Shown: positions 1 through 9,295, counted from the stretch's first letter. The stretch: 64,000 nucleotides of DNA from JAXLRU01 sp046330935 (GCA_046330935.1 JAXLRU010000005.1:62001-126000); one strand, 5' to 3'. Made by a program: numbers and translations. The notes: generated by a model not told the origin, from the sequence alone.

Positions 1-1455
1 GGGGTAGGGGGACAGGCGCCCCGCGGCCTCCGCGCCGTAGAGGTGCCCACCGATGTAGCCGATGGTGGCGGCGGCCGCGGCGTCGTTGAGGGTCGGGTCG
101 GTCAGGGCGCGGTTCATGTTGAGGGACTCCGCGACCATGAGCTTGGTGTCCTTCACGCGGGCCCCCACGTCGCGGACGAAGGTGCGCAGTTCCTCGCCGC
201 TCCAATCCATGGAGTCGTAGTCGGGATGCCAGTCGGGCTCGTTCTGCACCGACGTCACGTCGATCGTCACGCCCTGCCCGCGCATGTACTGGACATAGCG
301 GTTCAGGTGATCGGCGTAATCGTCGTAGTAGTCCGTCTTCAGCTTCCCGCCGCCGGTGAGGGAGTTGTTCGTCTTGTACGACGCAGGCGCCGTCCACGGG
401 CTCGCCAGGATCTTCACCCCCTGGCCGTAGGCCTTGGCCTCCTTGAGGTCGGCCACCGCGAACGGCCACGCCGCCTGGTCGTGGCTGAGCATCGTCCGGA
501 TGATCGACAGCCCGAGCTCGCTCTCACCGGTGCCGACGAGGGTGCGCACCTCGGAGGTGCTGAGCATCCCGTTGGCGCTGCCCGGCCAGATGGGCAGTGC
601 GGCACCGAAGCCGTCGATCTTCTGGTACCGGGTGGCCGGGTCGACGGTGAGGTCGGCGGGGCCCAGCGTCAGGGTCGGCGAGGGGGTCGTCGACGACGGG
701 AGGGGGGACGTCGTGGTCGGCGTCGGCGTCGGCGACTGCGTGGTGCCGTCGGGCGTGACCGTCACGTCGTCCAGCAGGAAGGCCGCGGTCGCCGAAGGGC
801 TCTCCGCGTAGAGCGCGACGGCGTCGACGCCCGAGGGGGCGCTCAGCGTCCCGGTGAGGCGGACCCACTGCTGGTCGGTGACCGCGACGGGGGACGCTAC
901 GGGCCGGTACGTGGTGGTGCCGGCCGAGGTCTGCGCGCTGGTCAGCAGCACCGTCGTCGCCGGCGTGCCCGCCACGAGCCGGGCGTAGGCCGACACGGTG
1001 TACCCGGCTGCGGGGACCAGGAGCGAGGTGAGGTCCTTCGACGGGCCGTGCCACGCGCTGGTCCGCCCGCTCGTGAGCAGCGACCGGCTCCCCGTGTGGG
1101 CCGCCGTGGAGGTGACGGCGACGGTCTCCTGCGCGCGGGGGGCCCAGCCGTCGGTCGAGCCCGCTTCGAACCCCGCCTCGTACACCGGCCGCGGGCCCGA
1201 CTCGGACGGGGTGGGCGAGGGCGGCTTGGTCGTGCTGCGCTTCTTCGTGACGGTCTTGCAGACCTTGGTGCCGTTCTTCTTGGTGCGGCACTTCGCCGTG
1301 GCCTTCGCGGCGGGGGCGGCGCCGTCGCGCAGGGCCGCGGGGGACGCCGTGGCGTCGGGGACGGCGTCGGCTGCAGGGACGGCGACGAGGGCGCCGAGAG
1401 CGCAGGCCGCGGCGAGGACGAGGGCGGGCAGGGGTGCGGGACGAAGGCGTGGCAT
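1..1455 (-). CDS. Secreted GH30 glucuronoxylanase-like glycoside hydrolase, C-terminal part beyond window
   Basis: Likely an extracellular xylan-degrading enzyme of the GH30 clan-A family, closest in feel to subfamily 8 (XynC type). The first 485 residues are in the window and the 3' end is cut off. An N-terminal signal peptide (MPRLRPAPLPALVLAAA...) is followed by a Lys-rich stretch with two Cys (KCRTKKNGTKVCK), then a beta-sandwich carbohydrate-binding-like domain (about residues 75-225), a Thr/Pro/Ser linker, and the GH30 barrel starting near DLTVDPATRYQKIDGFG. SVQNEPDW near residue 405 carries the expected acid/base Glu, and GGHLYGAE matches the family HLYG strand. The nucleophile Glu would lie outside the window. 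The ATG at 1455 is chosen because it starts a clean signal peptide. It is transcribed divergently from ileS. Substrate specificity is inferred from family resemblance only. Confidence 0.85.
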   Translation of the reverse strand, partial: MPRLRPAPLPALVLAAACALGALVAVPAADAVPDATASPAALRDGAAPAAKATAKCRTKKNGTKVCKTVTKKRSTTKPPSPTPSESGPRPVYEAGFEAGSTDGWAPRAQETVAVTSTAAHTGSRSLLTSGRTSAWHGPSKDLTSLLVPAAGYTVSAYARLVAGTPATTVLLTSAQTSAGTTTYRPVASPVAVTDQQWVRLTGTLSAPSGVDAVALYAESPSATAAFLLDDVTVTPDGTTQSPTPTPTTTSPLPSSTTPSPTLTLGPADLTVDPATRYQKIDGFGAALPIWPGSANGMLSTSEVRTLVGTGESELGLSIIRTMLSHDQAAWPFAVADLKEAKAYGQGVKILASPWTAPASYKTNNSLTGGGKLKTDYYDDYADHLNRYVQYMRGQGVTIDVTSVQNEPDWHPDYDSMDWSGEELRTFVRDVGARVKDTKLMVAESLNMNRALTDPTLNDAAAAATIGYIGGHLYGAEAAGRLSPYP

Positions 1456-1559
1456 CGCTCGACTCTGGGGGAGGCCGGGGGCCTTTTCTGGCGGCCCGGT
1501 GAACGGGGGATGAATGCGGCGTCGGCGCGCGTGGGCGCCGGCGGCGGAAGTTCCGACGA

Positions 1560-1589
1560 ACGTTAGTGCGGTCGTGTTGGTTCGGTCAA
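1560..1589 (-). promoter_or_regulatory. Promoter of the GH30 gene
   Basis: On the minus strand TTGACC (1589-1584) and TAACGT (1565-1560) are separated by 18 bases, a good vegetative-type promoter about 105 bases before the GH30 start. The sequence over the -35 (GAAAGCGTTGACC) has a weak resemblance to LacI-family half-sites, which often control glycosidase genes; this is a suggestion only. Confidence 0.55.
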
Positions 1590-1611
1590 CGCTTTCGGGC
1601 TGTCGCATGCA

Positions 1612-1632
1612 TTCCGCGAAAAGGTCGCGGAA
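1612..1632. promoter_or_regulatory. Perfect inverted repeat, candidate operator
   Basis: TTCCGCGA-N5-TCGCGGAA is a perfect 8-bp inverted repeat with a 5-base spacer, placed just upstream of the -35 of the GH30 promoter. The size and position suit a dimeric regulator, but the regulator is unknown. The remainder of the intergenic stretch up to about 1775 holds nothing else I can recognise. Confidence 0.35.
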
Positions 1633-1775
1633 AAAGGTAATTCACGGTCCGGCGCATTGTCCGGCCGGGGGGCCGTTGGCGGCCCGTGGCCGCGGTGGCA
1701 CGTCGGGCCGGTCGCGCCTGCCGTCGAGCGCGCCCGCCCCGCGGGAATCGGGAAGAACGACGCCGCGGCGGCGGT

Positions 1776-1781
1776 TACGAT
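1776..1781 (+). promoter_or_regulatory. -10 box for the ileS T-box transcript
   Basis: TACGAT at 1776-1781 lies about 7-9 bases before the first bases of the T-box leader (ACAGGCGCC). No good -35 is visible. It is inferred as the promoter because it is correctly placed relative to the riboswitch. Confidence 0.45.
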
Positions 1782-1787
1782 GGGCCC

Positions 1788-2036
1788 ACAGGCGCCGACC
1801 CGGCCATCACCGGCGAGCCTCCGGAAGAACGGGCCCCACCCGAGCGGGCGGGGCCTCAGTAGAACCGGACGGGAGCAGCCCGTCATCGCTGCCCGACGAG
1901 CGGTCGGCGTCCCCACGCGGGGGCCCGGCAAGCGAGGTGGTACCGCGACGCCGCCCGGGTCGACCGGGGGCGCCGTCCTCGCACCGACGTGTGCCCGCTG
2001 CACGCCGCGTGCGGGCCGGTGACGCGGTGAGGAGCC
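1788..2036 (+). promoter_or_regulatory. T-box riboswitch (tRNA-Ile) controlling ileS
   Basis: The leader carries the nearly invariant T-box sequence AGGTGGTACCGCG (about 1935-1947), whose bulge pairs with the uncharged tRNA acceptor end. An ATC triplet at 1806-1808, followed by ACCGGCGAGCCTCCGGAAGA, is the likely Ile specifier codon in a short Stem I of the actinobacterial type. The Shine-Dalgarno GTGAGGAG (2027-2034) lies at the end of the element and there is no U-tract terminator, so control is probably translational (sequestration of the ribosome site) rather than by transcription termination. Family assignment is from recognised motifs; the fold was not computed. Confidence 0.9.
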
Positions 2037-2043
2037 GTCCGCT

Positions 2044-5000
2044 GTGAGCCAGACCCCTGACTCGACCGATCTCGTCCCCGCGACCCCCGACCAGGGCCTG
2101 GGCGGCGGCTCCGTGTACCCCCGCCTGGCCGGTGCCACGCCGATCGTCGCCGCCCCCCGCTTCCCCGAGATCGAGCAGCGCGTCGAGGCGTACTGGAAGG
2201 CCGACGGCACGTTCGAGGCGAGCGTGTCGGCGCGCAGCGCGGACTCCGCCGACGGCACCGTCGGCGGCAACGAGTTCGTCTTCTACGACGGCCCGCCGTT
2301 CGCCAACGGCCTGCCGCACTACGGCCACCTGCTGACCGGCTACGTCAAGGACGTCGTCCCGCGCTACCGCACGATGCGCGGCGAGCGCGTCGAGCGCCGC
2401 TTCGGCTGGGACTGCCACGGCCTGCCGGCCGAGGTGGAGGCCGAGAAGCAGCTGGGCATCACCCACAAGTCCGAGATCGAGTCGATGGGCATCGCGCGGT
2501 TCAACGACGCCTGCCGCACCTCGGTCCTGCGCTACACCCAGGACTGGGAGGCCTACGTCAACCGTCAGGCCCGGTGGGTGGACTTCGACAACGACTACAA
2601 GACCCTCGACCTGGACTACATGGAATCGGTCATGTGGGCCTTCAAGACCCTCTGGGACAAGGGTCTGGTCTACGAGGGCTTCCGGGTGCTCGCGTACTGC
2701 TGGCGCTGCGAGACGCCGCTGTCGAACACCGAGACGCGCATGGACGACGTCTACCGCCAGCGGCAGGACCCGGCCGTCACGGTCGGCTTCGAACTGCTCG
2801 ACGGTCCCGCCGCCGGCGCGCACCTGCTGATCTGGACGACGACGCCGTGGACGCTGCCGAGCAACCTGGCCGCCGCGGTCCACCCCGAGCTCGAGTACGT
2901 CGTCGTCACCGGGGACCCGGCCAAGGGGGACGCGGAGGCGGCGCGCCGCTACCTCCTGGCCGCCGCGCGCCTCGGGCACTACTCCCGCGAGCTGGGGCTC
3001 GCCTCCGTCGACGACGCCGACGCCGCGGACCGCCTCGTGGAGCGGCTCAGCGGTGCGGAGCTCGTCGGCTCCCGGTACGCCCCCGCGTTCACCGCGTTCG
3101 CGGGCCGGGCCAACGCCCACCAGGTGCTCGCCGCCGACTTCGTCACGACGGAGGACGGCACGGGTGTGGTCCACCTGGCCCCGGCCTTCGGTGAGGACGA
3201 CAAGGCGGCCACGGACGCCGCGGGCATCGAGCCCGTCGTCCCGGTCGACGGGCAGGGCCGGTTCACCGCCGAGGTGCCGCAGTACGCGGGCACGCAGGTG
3301 TTCGACGCCAACAAGCTGGTGATCGCCGACCTGAAGGCGGCCACCGCGAACGCCGACGGCGCGGACGTCGCGGTGCCCGAGGGCCTCACGCCCGGCACCG
3401 TCCTGCTGCGCCAGGAGACCTACGACCACAGCTACCCGCACTGCTGGCGCTGCGACAACCCGCTGATCTACAAGGCGGTGTCGTCGTGGTTCGTCAAGGT
3501 CAGCGCGTTCCGTGACCGGATGGTCGAGCTGAACCAGCAGATCACCTGGGTGCCCGAGCACATCAAGGACGGGTCCTTCGGCAAGTGGTTGGCCGGAGCC
3601 CGCGACTGGTCGATCAGCCGCAACCGCTACTGGGGCAGCCCGATCCCCGTGTGGGTGTCCGACGACCCCCGCTACCCGCGCGTCGACGTCTACGGGTCGT
3701 TGGAGGAGCTGGAGCGCGACTTCGGCGTCCGCCCGGCCGACCTGCACCGCCCGCACGTCGACGAGCTGACCCGGCCGAACCCCGACGACCCGACCGGGGC
3801 GTCGACCATGCGGCGGGTGCCCGAGGTGCTCGACTGCTGGTTCGAGTCGGGTTCGATGCCGTTCGCGCAGGTGCACTACCCGTTCGAGAACAAGGACTGG
3901 TTCGAGCACCACTACCCGGGCGACTTCATCGTCGAGTACATCGGGCAGACCCGCGGCTGGTTCTACACCATGCACGTGCTGGCCACGGCCCTGTTCGACC
4001 GGCCCGCGTTCTCCACGTGCGTCAGCCACGGCATCCTGCTGGGCGACGACGGCCGCAAGATGTCCAAGAGCCTGCGCAACTACCCCGACGTCCGCGAGGT
4101 CTTCGACCGCGACGGCGCCGACGCGATGCGCTGGTTCCTGATGAGCAGCCCCGTCCTGCGCGGCGGCAACCTCATCGTCACCGAGCAGGGCATCCGCGAC
4201 GGCGTCCGTCAGGTGCTGATCCCGCTGTGGAACGTCTGGTACTTCTTCTCCCTCTACGCCAACCTGGCCGACGAGGGCCGGGGGTACACGGCCACGCCGC
4301 GCACGGACTCCACCGACGTCCTCGACCGTTACCTCCTGGCCAAGACCCGCGAGCTGGTCGTCGACGTCACGGGCCTGCTGGACGCCTACGACATCGCCGG
4401 TGCCTGTGCGGCGGTCCGCGACTTCCTCGACGTCCTGTCGAACTGGTACGTGCGGCGTTCGCGCGAGCGGTTCTGGACGGAGGAGCCGGCGGCCTTCGAC
4501 ACCCTCGCCGCGGTGCTCGAGGTGCTGACCCGCCTGGCCGCGCCGCTGCTGCCGCTGGTCAGCGAGGAGATCTGGCGGGGGCTGACGGGCGGGCGCAGCG
4601 TGCACCTGACCGACTGGCCCACGCCCGAGGAGCTGCCGGCCGACCACGCGCTCGTCGTCGCCATGGACAGCGCCCGCGAGGTCGCCTCGGCGACCCTCGG
4701 GCTGCGCAAGGCGTCGTCGTTGCGGGTGCGCCAGCCCCTGCGCTCGCTGACCGTGGTCGTCGCCGACCCCGACGCGCTGACGCCGTTCGCGCCGGTCATC
4801 GCCGACGAGGTCAACGTCAAGGACGTCGTCCTGGCGCGCCTGGGCGACCCGGCGGCCGGTGACGTGCAGATCAGCCAGCGGCTCACCGTCAACGCGCGGG
4901 CGGCCGGGCCCCGGCTCGGCAAGGCCGTGCAGACGGTGATCAAGGCGAGCAAGTCCGGTGACTGGCAGGCCGACGAGAACGGCGTCGTCTGCGGGGGAGT

Positions 5001-5352
5001 GGCGCTGGCCGAGGGCGAGTACACCCTGGAGACCGTCGTCGCGGGGGAGGTCGGCGACCGCGCGGTCACCGTGCTGCCCTCGGGCGGCTTCGTGGTGCTC
5101 GACACGGCCCTGGACGACGACCTGCGGGCCGAGGGCTGGGCCCGCGACGTCATCCGGCAGGTGCAGGACGAGCGCAAGGCGGCGGGCCTGCAGGTCTCCG
5201 ACCGGATCACCCTGCACCTCGGGGTGCCGGCGGACCAGGTCGAGTGGGCCCGCACGCACGCGGAGCTCGTGGCCGGGGAGACGCTGGCCGACGAGGTCGA
5301 GATCCGGGTCGGCGGGGACGCCGTCACCGTGGCGGTGACCGGGCGGGCCTGA
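2044..5352 (+). CDS. ileS: Isoleucyl-tRNA synthetase
   Basis: Charges tRNA-Ile with isoleucine in the cytoplasm. The 1102-residue protein has the class I HIGH-type signature in PPFANGLPHYGH (about residues 83-95) and KMSKS in GRKMSKSLRNYPD (near residue 672). Between them lies the CP1 editing domain, with two CWRC Cys pairs. The length and motif context resemble the eukaryote-like (type 2) IleRS used by many actinobacteria. The start is the GTG at 2044, set by GAGGAG 10 bases upstream and by the end of the T-box. A strong terminator follows at 5368. The gene is isolated from folC by an inserted protease gene on the opposite strand. Confidence 0.98.
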   Translation: MSQTPDSTDLVPATPDQGLGGGSVYPRLAGATPIVAAPRFPEIEQRVEAYWKADGTFEASVSARSADSADGTVGGNEFVFYDGPPFANGLPHYGHLLTGYVKDVVPRYRTMRGERVERRFGWDCHGLPAEVEAEKQLGITHKSEIESMGIARFNDACRTSVLRYTQDWEAYVNRQARWVDFDNDYKTLDLDYMESVMWAFKTLWDKGLVYEGFRVLAYCWRCETPLSNTETRMDDVYRQRQDPAVTVGFELLDGPAAGAHLLIWTTTPWTLPSNLAAAVHPELEYVVVTGDPAKGDAEAARRYLLAAARLGHYSRELGLASVDDADAADRLVERLSGAELVGSRYAPAFTAFAGRANAHQVLAADFVTTEDGTGVVHLAPAFGEDDKAATDAAGIEPVVPVDGQGRFTAEVPQYAGTQVFDANKLVIADLKAATANADGADVAVPEGLTPGTVLLRQETYDHSYPHCWRCDNPLIYKAVSSWFVKVSAFRDRMVELNQQITWVPEHIKDGSFGKWLAGARDWSISRNRYWGSPIPVWVSDDPRYPRVDVYGSLEELERDFGVRPADLHRPHVDELTRPNPDDPTGASTMRRVPEVLDCWFESGSMPFAQVHYPFENKDWFEHHYPGDFIVEYIGQTRGWFYTMHVLATALFDRPAFSTCVSHGILLGDDGRKMSKSLRNYPDVREVFDRDGADAMRWFLMSSPVLRGGNLIVTEQGIRDGVRQVLIPLWNVWYFFSLYANLADEGRGYTATPRTDSTDVLDRYLLAKTRELVVDVTGLLDAYDIAGACAAVRDFLDVLSNWYVRRSRERFWTEEPAAFDTLAAVLEVLTRLAAPLLPLVSEEIWRGLTGGRSVHLTDWPTPEELPADHALVVAMDSAREVASATLGLRKASSLRVRQPLRSLTVVVADPDALTPFAPVIADEVNVKDVVLARLGDPAAGDVQISQRLTVNARAAGPRLGKAVQTVIKASKSGDWQADENGVVCGGVALAEGEYTLETVVAGEVGDRAVTVLPSGGFVVLDTALDDDLRAEGWARDVIRQVQDERKAAGLQVSDRITLHLGVPADQVEWARTHAELVAGETLADEVEIRVGGDAVTVAVTGRA

Positions 5353-5367
5353 CCGCATCGGCCGGGA

Positions 5368-5406
5368 CGGCTCAGGGGCGAGGCGTCACGCCCCGCCCCT
5401 GAGCCG
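5368..5406. terminator. Bidirectional terminator between ileS and the M4 protease
   Basis: Perfect 13-bp stem CGGCTCAGGGGCG / CGCCCCTGAGCCG (5368-5380 and 5394-5406) with a 13-base loop, sitting between two convergent genes. No U-tract is present, as is common in high-GC actinobacteria. Confidence 0.75.
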
Positions 5407-5431
5407 CCGTCAGCGCGCGCCGCGCGCCGGC

Positions 5432-8400
5432 TCAGTCGTTGTCGACGATCCGGCCCATCCCGATCGCGTCCCGGATGGCCGTGTTGCCGGGGGCCGAGAT
5501 CACCAGGCGCAGGTTCTCCACCGGCTCGAAGCGCGACCACGCCTTGACCTGCACCGTGACCGTGGCGCTCGTCTGCCCCGCGGGGACGACCACGCTGCCG
5601 GAGGCCGGGGCGTAGTCGCTGGGGAACGACGCAGAGGGCGCCGCCCCGCCCCAGACCGCCCAGGCCGCCGTGGCGGCCTCGCTGCCGGCACCGGTGCGGG
5701 TCACCGTGAAGGTGAGCGCCGCCGTGCCCGTCGCGGGCTCGACGGCGACGGCGTCGCCCACGGCCAGCGCCGAGGGCAGGCCCGTGTCCGTGTCGACGAC
5801 GTCGGCGTAGGCGAGGGCGTCGGCCAGGACCGCGTTGACGGGGGAGGAGAGCACGAACCGGAAGCGTTCCGGGCGCTCGGCGACGTTGTCGCCGTTGAGG
5901 GTCACGTTCACGACCCGCGTGCGCTGCCCCGGCGTGAACGTCTGCACGCCCGCGACCCGGGCGAGGTAGTCCGCGCCCGCTCTGGCCGTGTCGTCGGCGG
6001 TCGCGACGACGACGGAGCCCGTCGTGCTGACGTCGCCGCCGCGGCTCACCGTGAACTGGACGGCGACGGCGCCGCTCGCGGGCTCGGCCACGACGACGTC
6101 GGAGACGGAGAACGTCGAGCGGACGGGATTGGCGACCGGCCCCTCGTCGTCGACGATCGTGCCGACCCCGCTGCCGTCGCTGATCGTCGCGTTCGCGGCG
6201 CTGGTGATCGCCAGGGTGAAGGTCTCGTTGTTCTCGGCCAGGGTGTCCCCGCGCGCCTGCACCCACACGGTCTTGCTGGTCACCCCCGGGGTGAAGGTGA
6301 GGGACTGCGGGGCGAGGGTCACGAAGTCCGAGGCCGAGGCCGAACCGGCGGAGGTCGCCACGGTGGCCCACGCCGGCTGGCTGGTGTCGCCGGTCCGGGT
6401 GATCGTGAAGGCCATGCCCTTGGTGCCGCTGTTGCCCTCGGCGCCCCAGGCGTCGGAGATCGACAGCGTCGGCAGCCCGCCCGCATCGTCGCTGTTGATC
6501 GTCGCGACTCCGGTGCCGTCGTCCACGACCACCCCGACGGGGTCGCTGAGATCGACGGTGAAGGTCTCGGGCACCTCCACCAGCGGGTCCTGCAGGACGG
6601 TGACGGGGACGGTGACGCTGGACTGACCGGCACCGAACGTCACGGTGGTGTCGACGGCGGTGAAGTCACCCGCGGTGGCCGTGCCGGGAGTGGTGCGGAC
6701 GCGGACGCTCGCGGTGCCGACGGTGCTGGAGCGGGTCACCGTGAAGGCCGCTGAGGCCTCGCCCTCGCGGGCCCTGGCGTCGGAGACCGACACCGACGCG
6801 GGACGCGCGGGCAGCGACGTCGTGCAGGTGTAGACGGCGACGTCGTCCACGAACCAGCCGAGGTCGCCGTCGCTGTCGGCCGAGCTGGCCACCCGGAACC
6901 CGAAGCGCACCGACTCACCGGCGAGGTCGCTGAGGTCGAAGCGGCTGGCGGCCCAGCCGCGGCTCGCGCCCGTCCACCCCGGGCCTCCACCGAGCGCCGA
7001 CACGGAGCCCGAGGTGAAGCCGTTGACCGCGGGCAGGGCCGCCGCCGAGGTCCACGTGGACCCGCCGTCGGTGCTGTAGACCAGCTGCCCGCCGTCGGTG
7101 TGACCGCCGCCGCTCCAGAAGGACCAGGCGTGGTTGAAACGCAGGTACGGCACGGCGTCGGAGGGGATGGTGACGTCGGAGGTCATGGCGATCCGCGAGT
7201 CGCTGGGCGAACCGCCGGTGGCCGCGTCGGGGTCGTCGCCCCACATCGACGTCGTGCCACTGGAGGCGTAGCTGAACGGGTAGCCGTAGGGGTTGTCGTC
7301 CTGCGGGTAGGACCAACCGAACCCGCCCACCGTCGACACCTGCCAGCGCCCGGCACCGGGGGACTCCAGGTCGTCCGCGAAGAGGTCGGCGCGGAACTGT
7401 CCGGGCGGGCACACCGGCGCCCTGGCGACGGCACCGGCCGGCACGTCGTCCATCTCGGTCGCGGTCACCGCACCGCGCACGGACTGGCAGGTGGCCGTCG
7501 TGATCGCGTTGCTGCCCACGAGGTTGGCGCACGCCTGCGGCAGGAGGTCGAAGAGGTCGCGGTAGTCCGTGGCCGAGGTCATCAGCCGGGTCAACGCCTC
7601 GTAGTAGACGAGCGCGGTGCGGATCTCGCCGATGCCGGCGACGGTGACCCCGTTGAAGGTGCCGCCGTCGACCATCAGGGACGCCGCCTTGTTGCCGACG
7701 CCGGAGTTGGTGTGCACGCCCGCGGAGTCGGCGAGCCCCGCGTACCAGGAGGCGCTGCCGACGCGGTCGGGGTCCCCGAAGGTGGCAGGGTTGCGCATGT
7801 CGCGGACGGCGCCGTCGGGCAGGTCCTCGCCGAGGCGCCAGCGCACCGAGGTGGCGTCGTTGCCCAGCTTGTCCGTCTGGTCGATCAGCTCGCCGAAGAT
7901 GTCGGACACGGACTCGTTGATCGCGCCGGCCTCGCCGTAGTAGAAGAGGCCCGCCGTGTTCTCGGTGACGCCGTGGGTCAGCTCGTGCCCCACCACGTCG
8001 TCGGCCGAGGCGTAGCCCGCGCCGTAGACCATCTGGCTGCCGTTCCAGAAGGCGTTGTCGAACGGGCAGGAGTCGTCGGGGTCCGTGGAGCAGTAGCGCA
8101 CGCTGCTCTTGATGGCCATGCCCCGCCCGTCGATGCTGTCGCGACCGAAGCGGCCCTTGAAGTAGTCGTAGGTGGCACCGGCGTAGTCGTAGGCGCGGTT
8201 GACGTCGGGGATCGTCGACGCGGCTGCGCCCTCGCTGCGGCTGTAGGGGGACCGGCAGGTCTCGTCGGCCACGCGGCGGTTGCCGAGGTCGCAGACGTAG
8301 CGGGTGCGCGCGTGGGGGTTCTGGTCGAAGGCGAGGGCCACCGTGCCGGTGCGGGCGTCGACGAGCACCAGGCGGCGCAGGTCGGTGCCCGTCACCTCGA

Positions 8401-9175
8401 CCCGCCAGACCAGGCGGGCGGCCTGCGGGCCCGGCGCTCCGAGCAGCGCGGGGTCGTAGATCCACAGGGCCGGTGTGCCGGCGGTGAGCGCCGACGCGGC
8501 GACGCCGTGGGCGCCCGCGGTCTCCCGCACCGCTCGCCGGGCTGCCTGGGCCGCCGTGCGGGACGGCGTGGTGGGGACCTGCTGCAGCGAGGTGGCGACC
8601 TCGCCGTTGGCGCTGGTGGTGTCGCCGGAGGCGTCGACCGTGACGACGAGCTCACCGCCGAGCACGGGGACGCCCTCGCGCAGCTGCTGGAAGCGCACCG
8701 CGGCGCCGCCGTCCGCACCGTCGACCGTGCGGCGCTGCGTCAGGTCCCGTGCCGGGTCGGTGACGCCGAACGCCTGCCCGTAGTCCTGCAGGAACGCGCG
8801 GGCGTCGCGCTCACGGACCCCCGCCCCGCGCGTGCGGGCCAGTGGCTGGGCGTCGCTGCGGGCTTGCGCCGAGGGACGGATCGCCCGGCCGGGCTCCGCG
8901 GCCACGAACGTCGCCGCACCGGTGCCGGGGCGCACCCGCACCCGGGCCGCGCCCGCGCCCCCCGACCTCAGCCGGCGCTGGAGCCGCTGGGCGGCGTCCC
9001 CGGCCGGGGACGCGAGGGCCGCCGCGTCACCCGCGGCGGGGGACGTCACCGCCCGGGACGGAGTGGCCGGCGCAGCTGCCGGTGCCGCCATCCCGCCCTG
9101 CGCACCCGCCAGGCACAATGACCCGGCCAGCCCGACCGCTGCAGCGGCGTGCCACGCCCTCACCCTGGTCCTCAT
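5432..9175 (-). CDS. Secreted M4 (thermolysin-type) metalloprotease with four Calx-beta repeats
   Basis: A large exoprotease of 1247 residues. Visible in order: signal peptide (1-32), a fungalysin/thermolysin-type propeptide and PepSY-like region (about 100-250), and the M4 catalytic domain with zinc site HELTH (near 397-401) and the third ligand in AGAINESVSD. Then comes a MAM/jelly-roll-like domain opening with DDLESPGAGRW (about 600-785), and four Calx-beta repeats (about 795-1247), each starting SVSDA/SISDA/SVSDV/VGDA and rich in Asp and Thr. There is no sortase signal or C-terminal membrane helix, so release into the medium is likely. The ATG at 9175 gives the signal peptide and is preceded by GAAGGA. 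The reading frame stays open a further 1.4 kb upstream through folC, but that part is antisense. It interrupts the usual ileS-folC neighbourhood, which suggests later insertion. Confidence 0.93.
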   Translation of the reverse strand: MRTRVRAWHAAAAVGLAGSLCLAGAQGGMAAPAAAPATPSRAVTSPAAGDAAALASPAGDAAQRLQRRLRSGGAGAARVRVRPGTGAATFVAAEPGRAIRPSAQARSDAQPLARTRGAGVRERDARAFLQDYGQAFGVTDPARDLTQRRTVDGADGGAAVRFQQLREGVPVLGGELVVTVDASGDTTSANGEVATSLQQVPTTPSRTAAQAARRAVRETAGAHGVAASALTAGTPALWIYDPALLGAPGPQAARLVWRVEVTGTDLRRLVLVDARTGTVALAFDQNPHARTRYVCDLGNRRVADETCRSPYSRSEGAAASTIPDVNRAYDYAGATYDYFKGRFGRDSIDGRGMAIKSSVRYCSTDPDDSCPFDNAFWNGSQMVYGAGYASADDVVGHELTHGVTENTAGLFYYGEAGAINESVSDIFGELIDQTDKLGNDATSVRWRLGEDLPDGAVRDMRNPATFGDPDRVGSASWYAGLADSAGVHTNSGVGNKAASLMVDGGTFNGVTVAGIGEIRTALVYYEALTRLMTSATDYRDLFDLLPQACANLVGSNAITTATCQSVRGAVTATEMDDVPAGAVARAPVCPPGQFRADLFADDLESPGAGRWQVSTVGGFGWSYPQDDNPYGYPFSYASSGTTSMWGDDPDAATGGSPSDSRIAMTSDVTIPSDAVPYLRFNHAWSFWSGGGHTDGGQLVYSTDGGSTWTSAAALPAVNGFTSGSVSALGGGPGWTGASRGWAASRFDLSDLAGESVRFGFRVASSADSDGDLGWFVDDVAVYTCTTSLPARPASVSVSDARAREGEASAAFTVTRSSTVGTASVRVRTTPGTATAGDFTAVDTTVTFGAGQSSVTVPVTVLQDPLVEVPETFTVDLSDPVGVVVDDGTGVATINSDDAGGLPTLSISDAWGAEGNSGTKGMAFTITRTGDTSQPAWATVATSAGSASASDFVTLAPQSLTFTPGVTSKTVWVQARGDTLAENNETFTLAITSAANATISDGSGVGTIVDDEGPVANPVRSTFSVSDVVVAEPASGAVAVQFTVSRGGDVSTTGSVVVATADDTARAGADYLARVAGVQTFTPGQRTRVVNVTLNGDNVAERPERFRFVLSSPVNAVLADALAYADVVDTDTGLPSALAVGDAVAVEPATGTAALTFTVTRTGAGSEAATAAWAVWGGAAPSASFPSDYAPASGSVVVPAGQTSATVTVQVKAWSRFEPVENLRLVISAPGNTAIRDAIGMGRIVDND

Positions 9176-9232
9176 CGTGGTCCTTCGGTCGTCGATCCGG
9201 TCGTCCGTCCAGCTCTCGGCCGACGACCACGG

Positions 9233-9238
9233 ACAATA
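9233..9238 (-). promoter_or_regulatory. Possible -10 box of the M4 protease gene
   Basis: Reading the minus strand, TATTGT (9238-9233) is a good -10 match about 58 bases upstream of the protease ATG, in the 120-bp divergent region shared with folC. No convincing -35 is placed 16-18 bases away, so this is tentative. Confidence 0.3.
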
Positions 9239-9295
9239 GAGGGACCGGACGGGTTGTCCCGCATCGGTCGGATCCATCACCTTCACGGAGGAAAC

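Noticed and set aside
43..1566. Plus-strand frame of 507 codons over the left edge
   Set aside because: The minus strand encodes a clear GH30 enzyme with signal peptide and catalytic motif; the plus-strand frame is Gly/Arg-rich shadow sequence.
1807..5358. Open frame of 1183 codons antisense to ileS
   Set aside because: It mirrors ileS codon structure, is Arg/Gly/Val/Asp-biased without any domain, and is a normal by-product of high GC in the third codon position.
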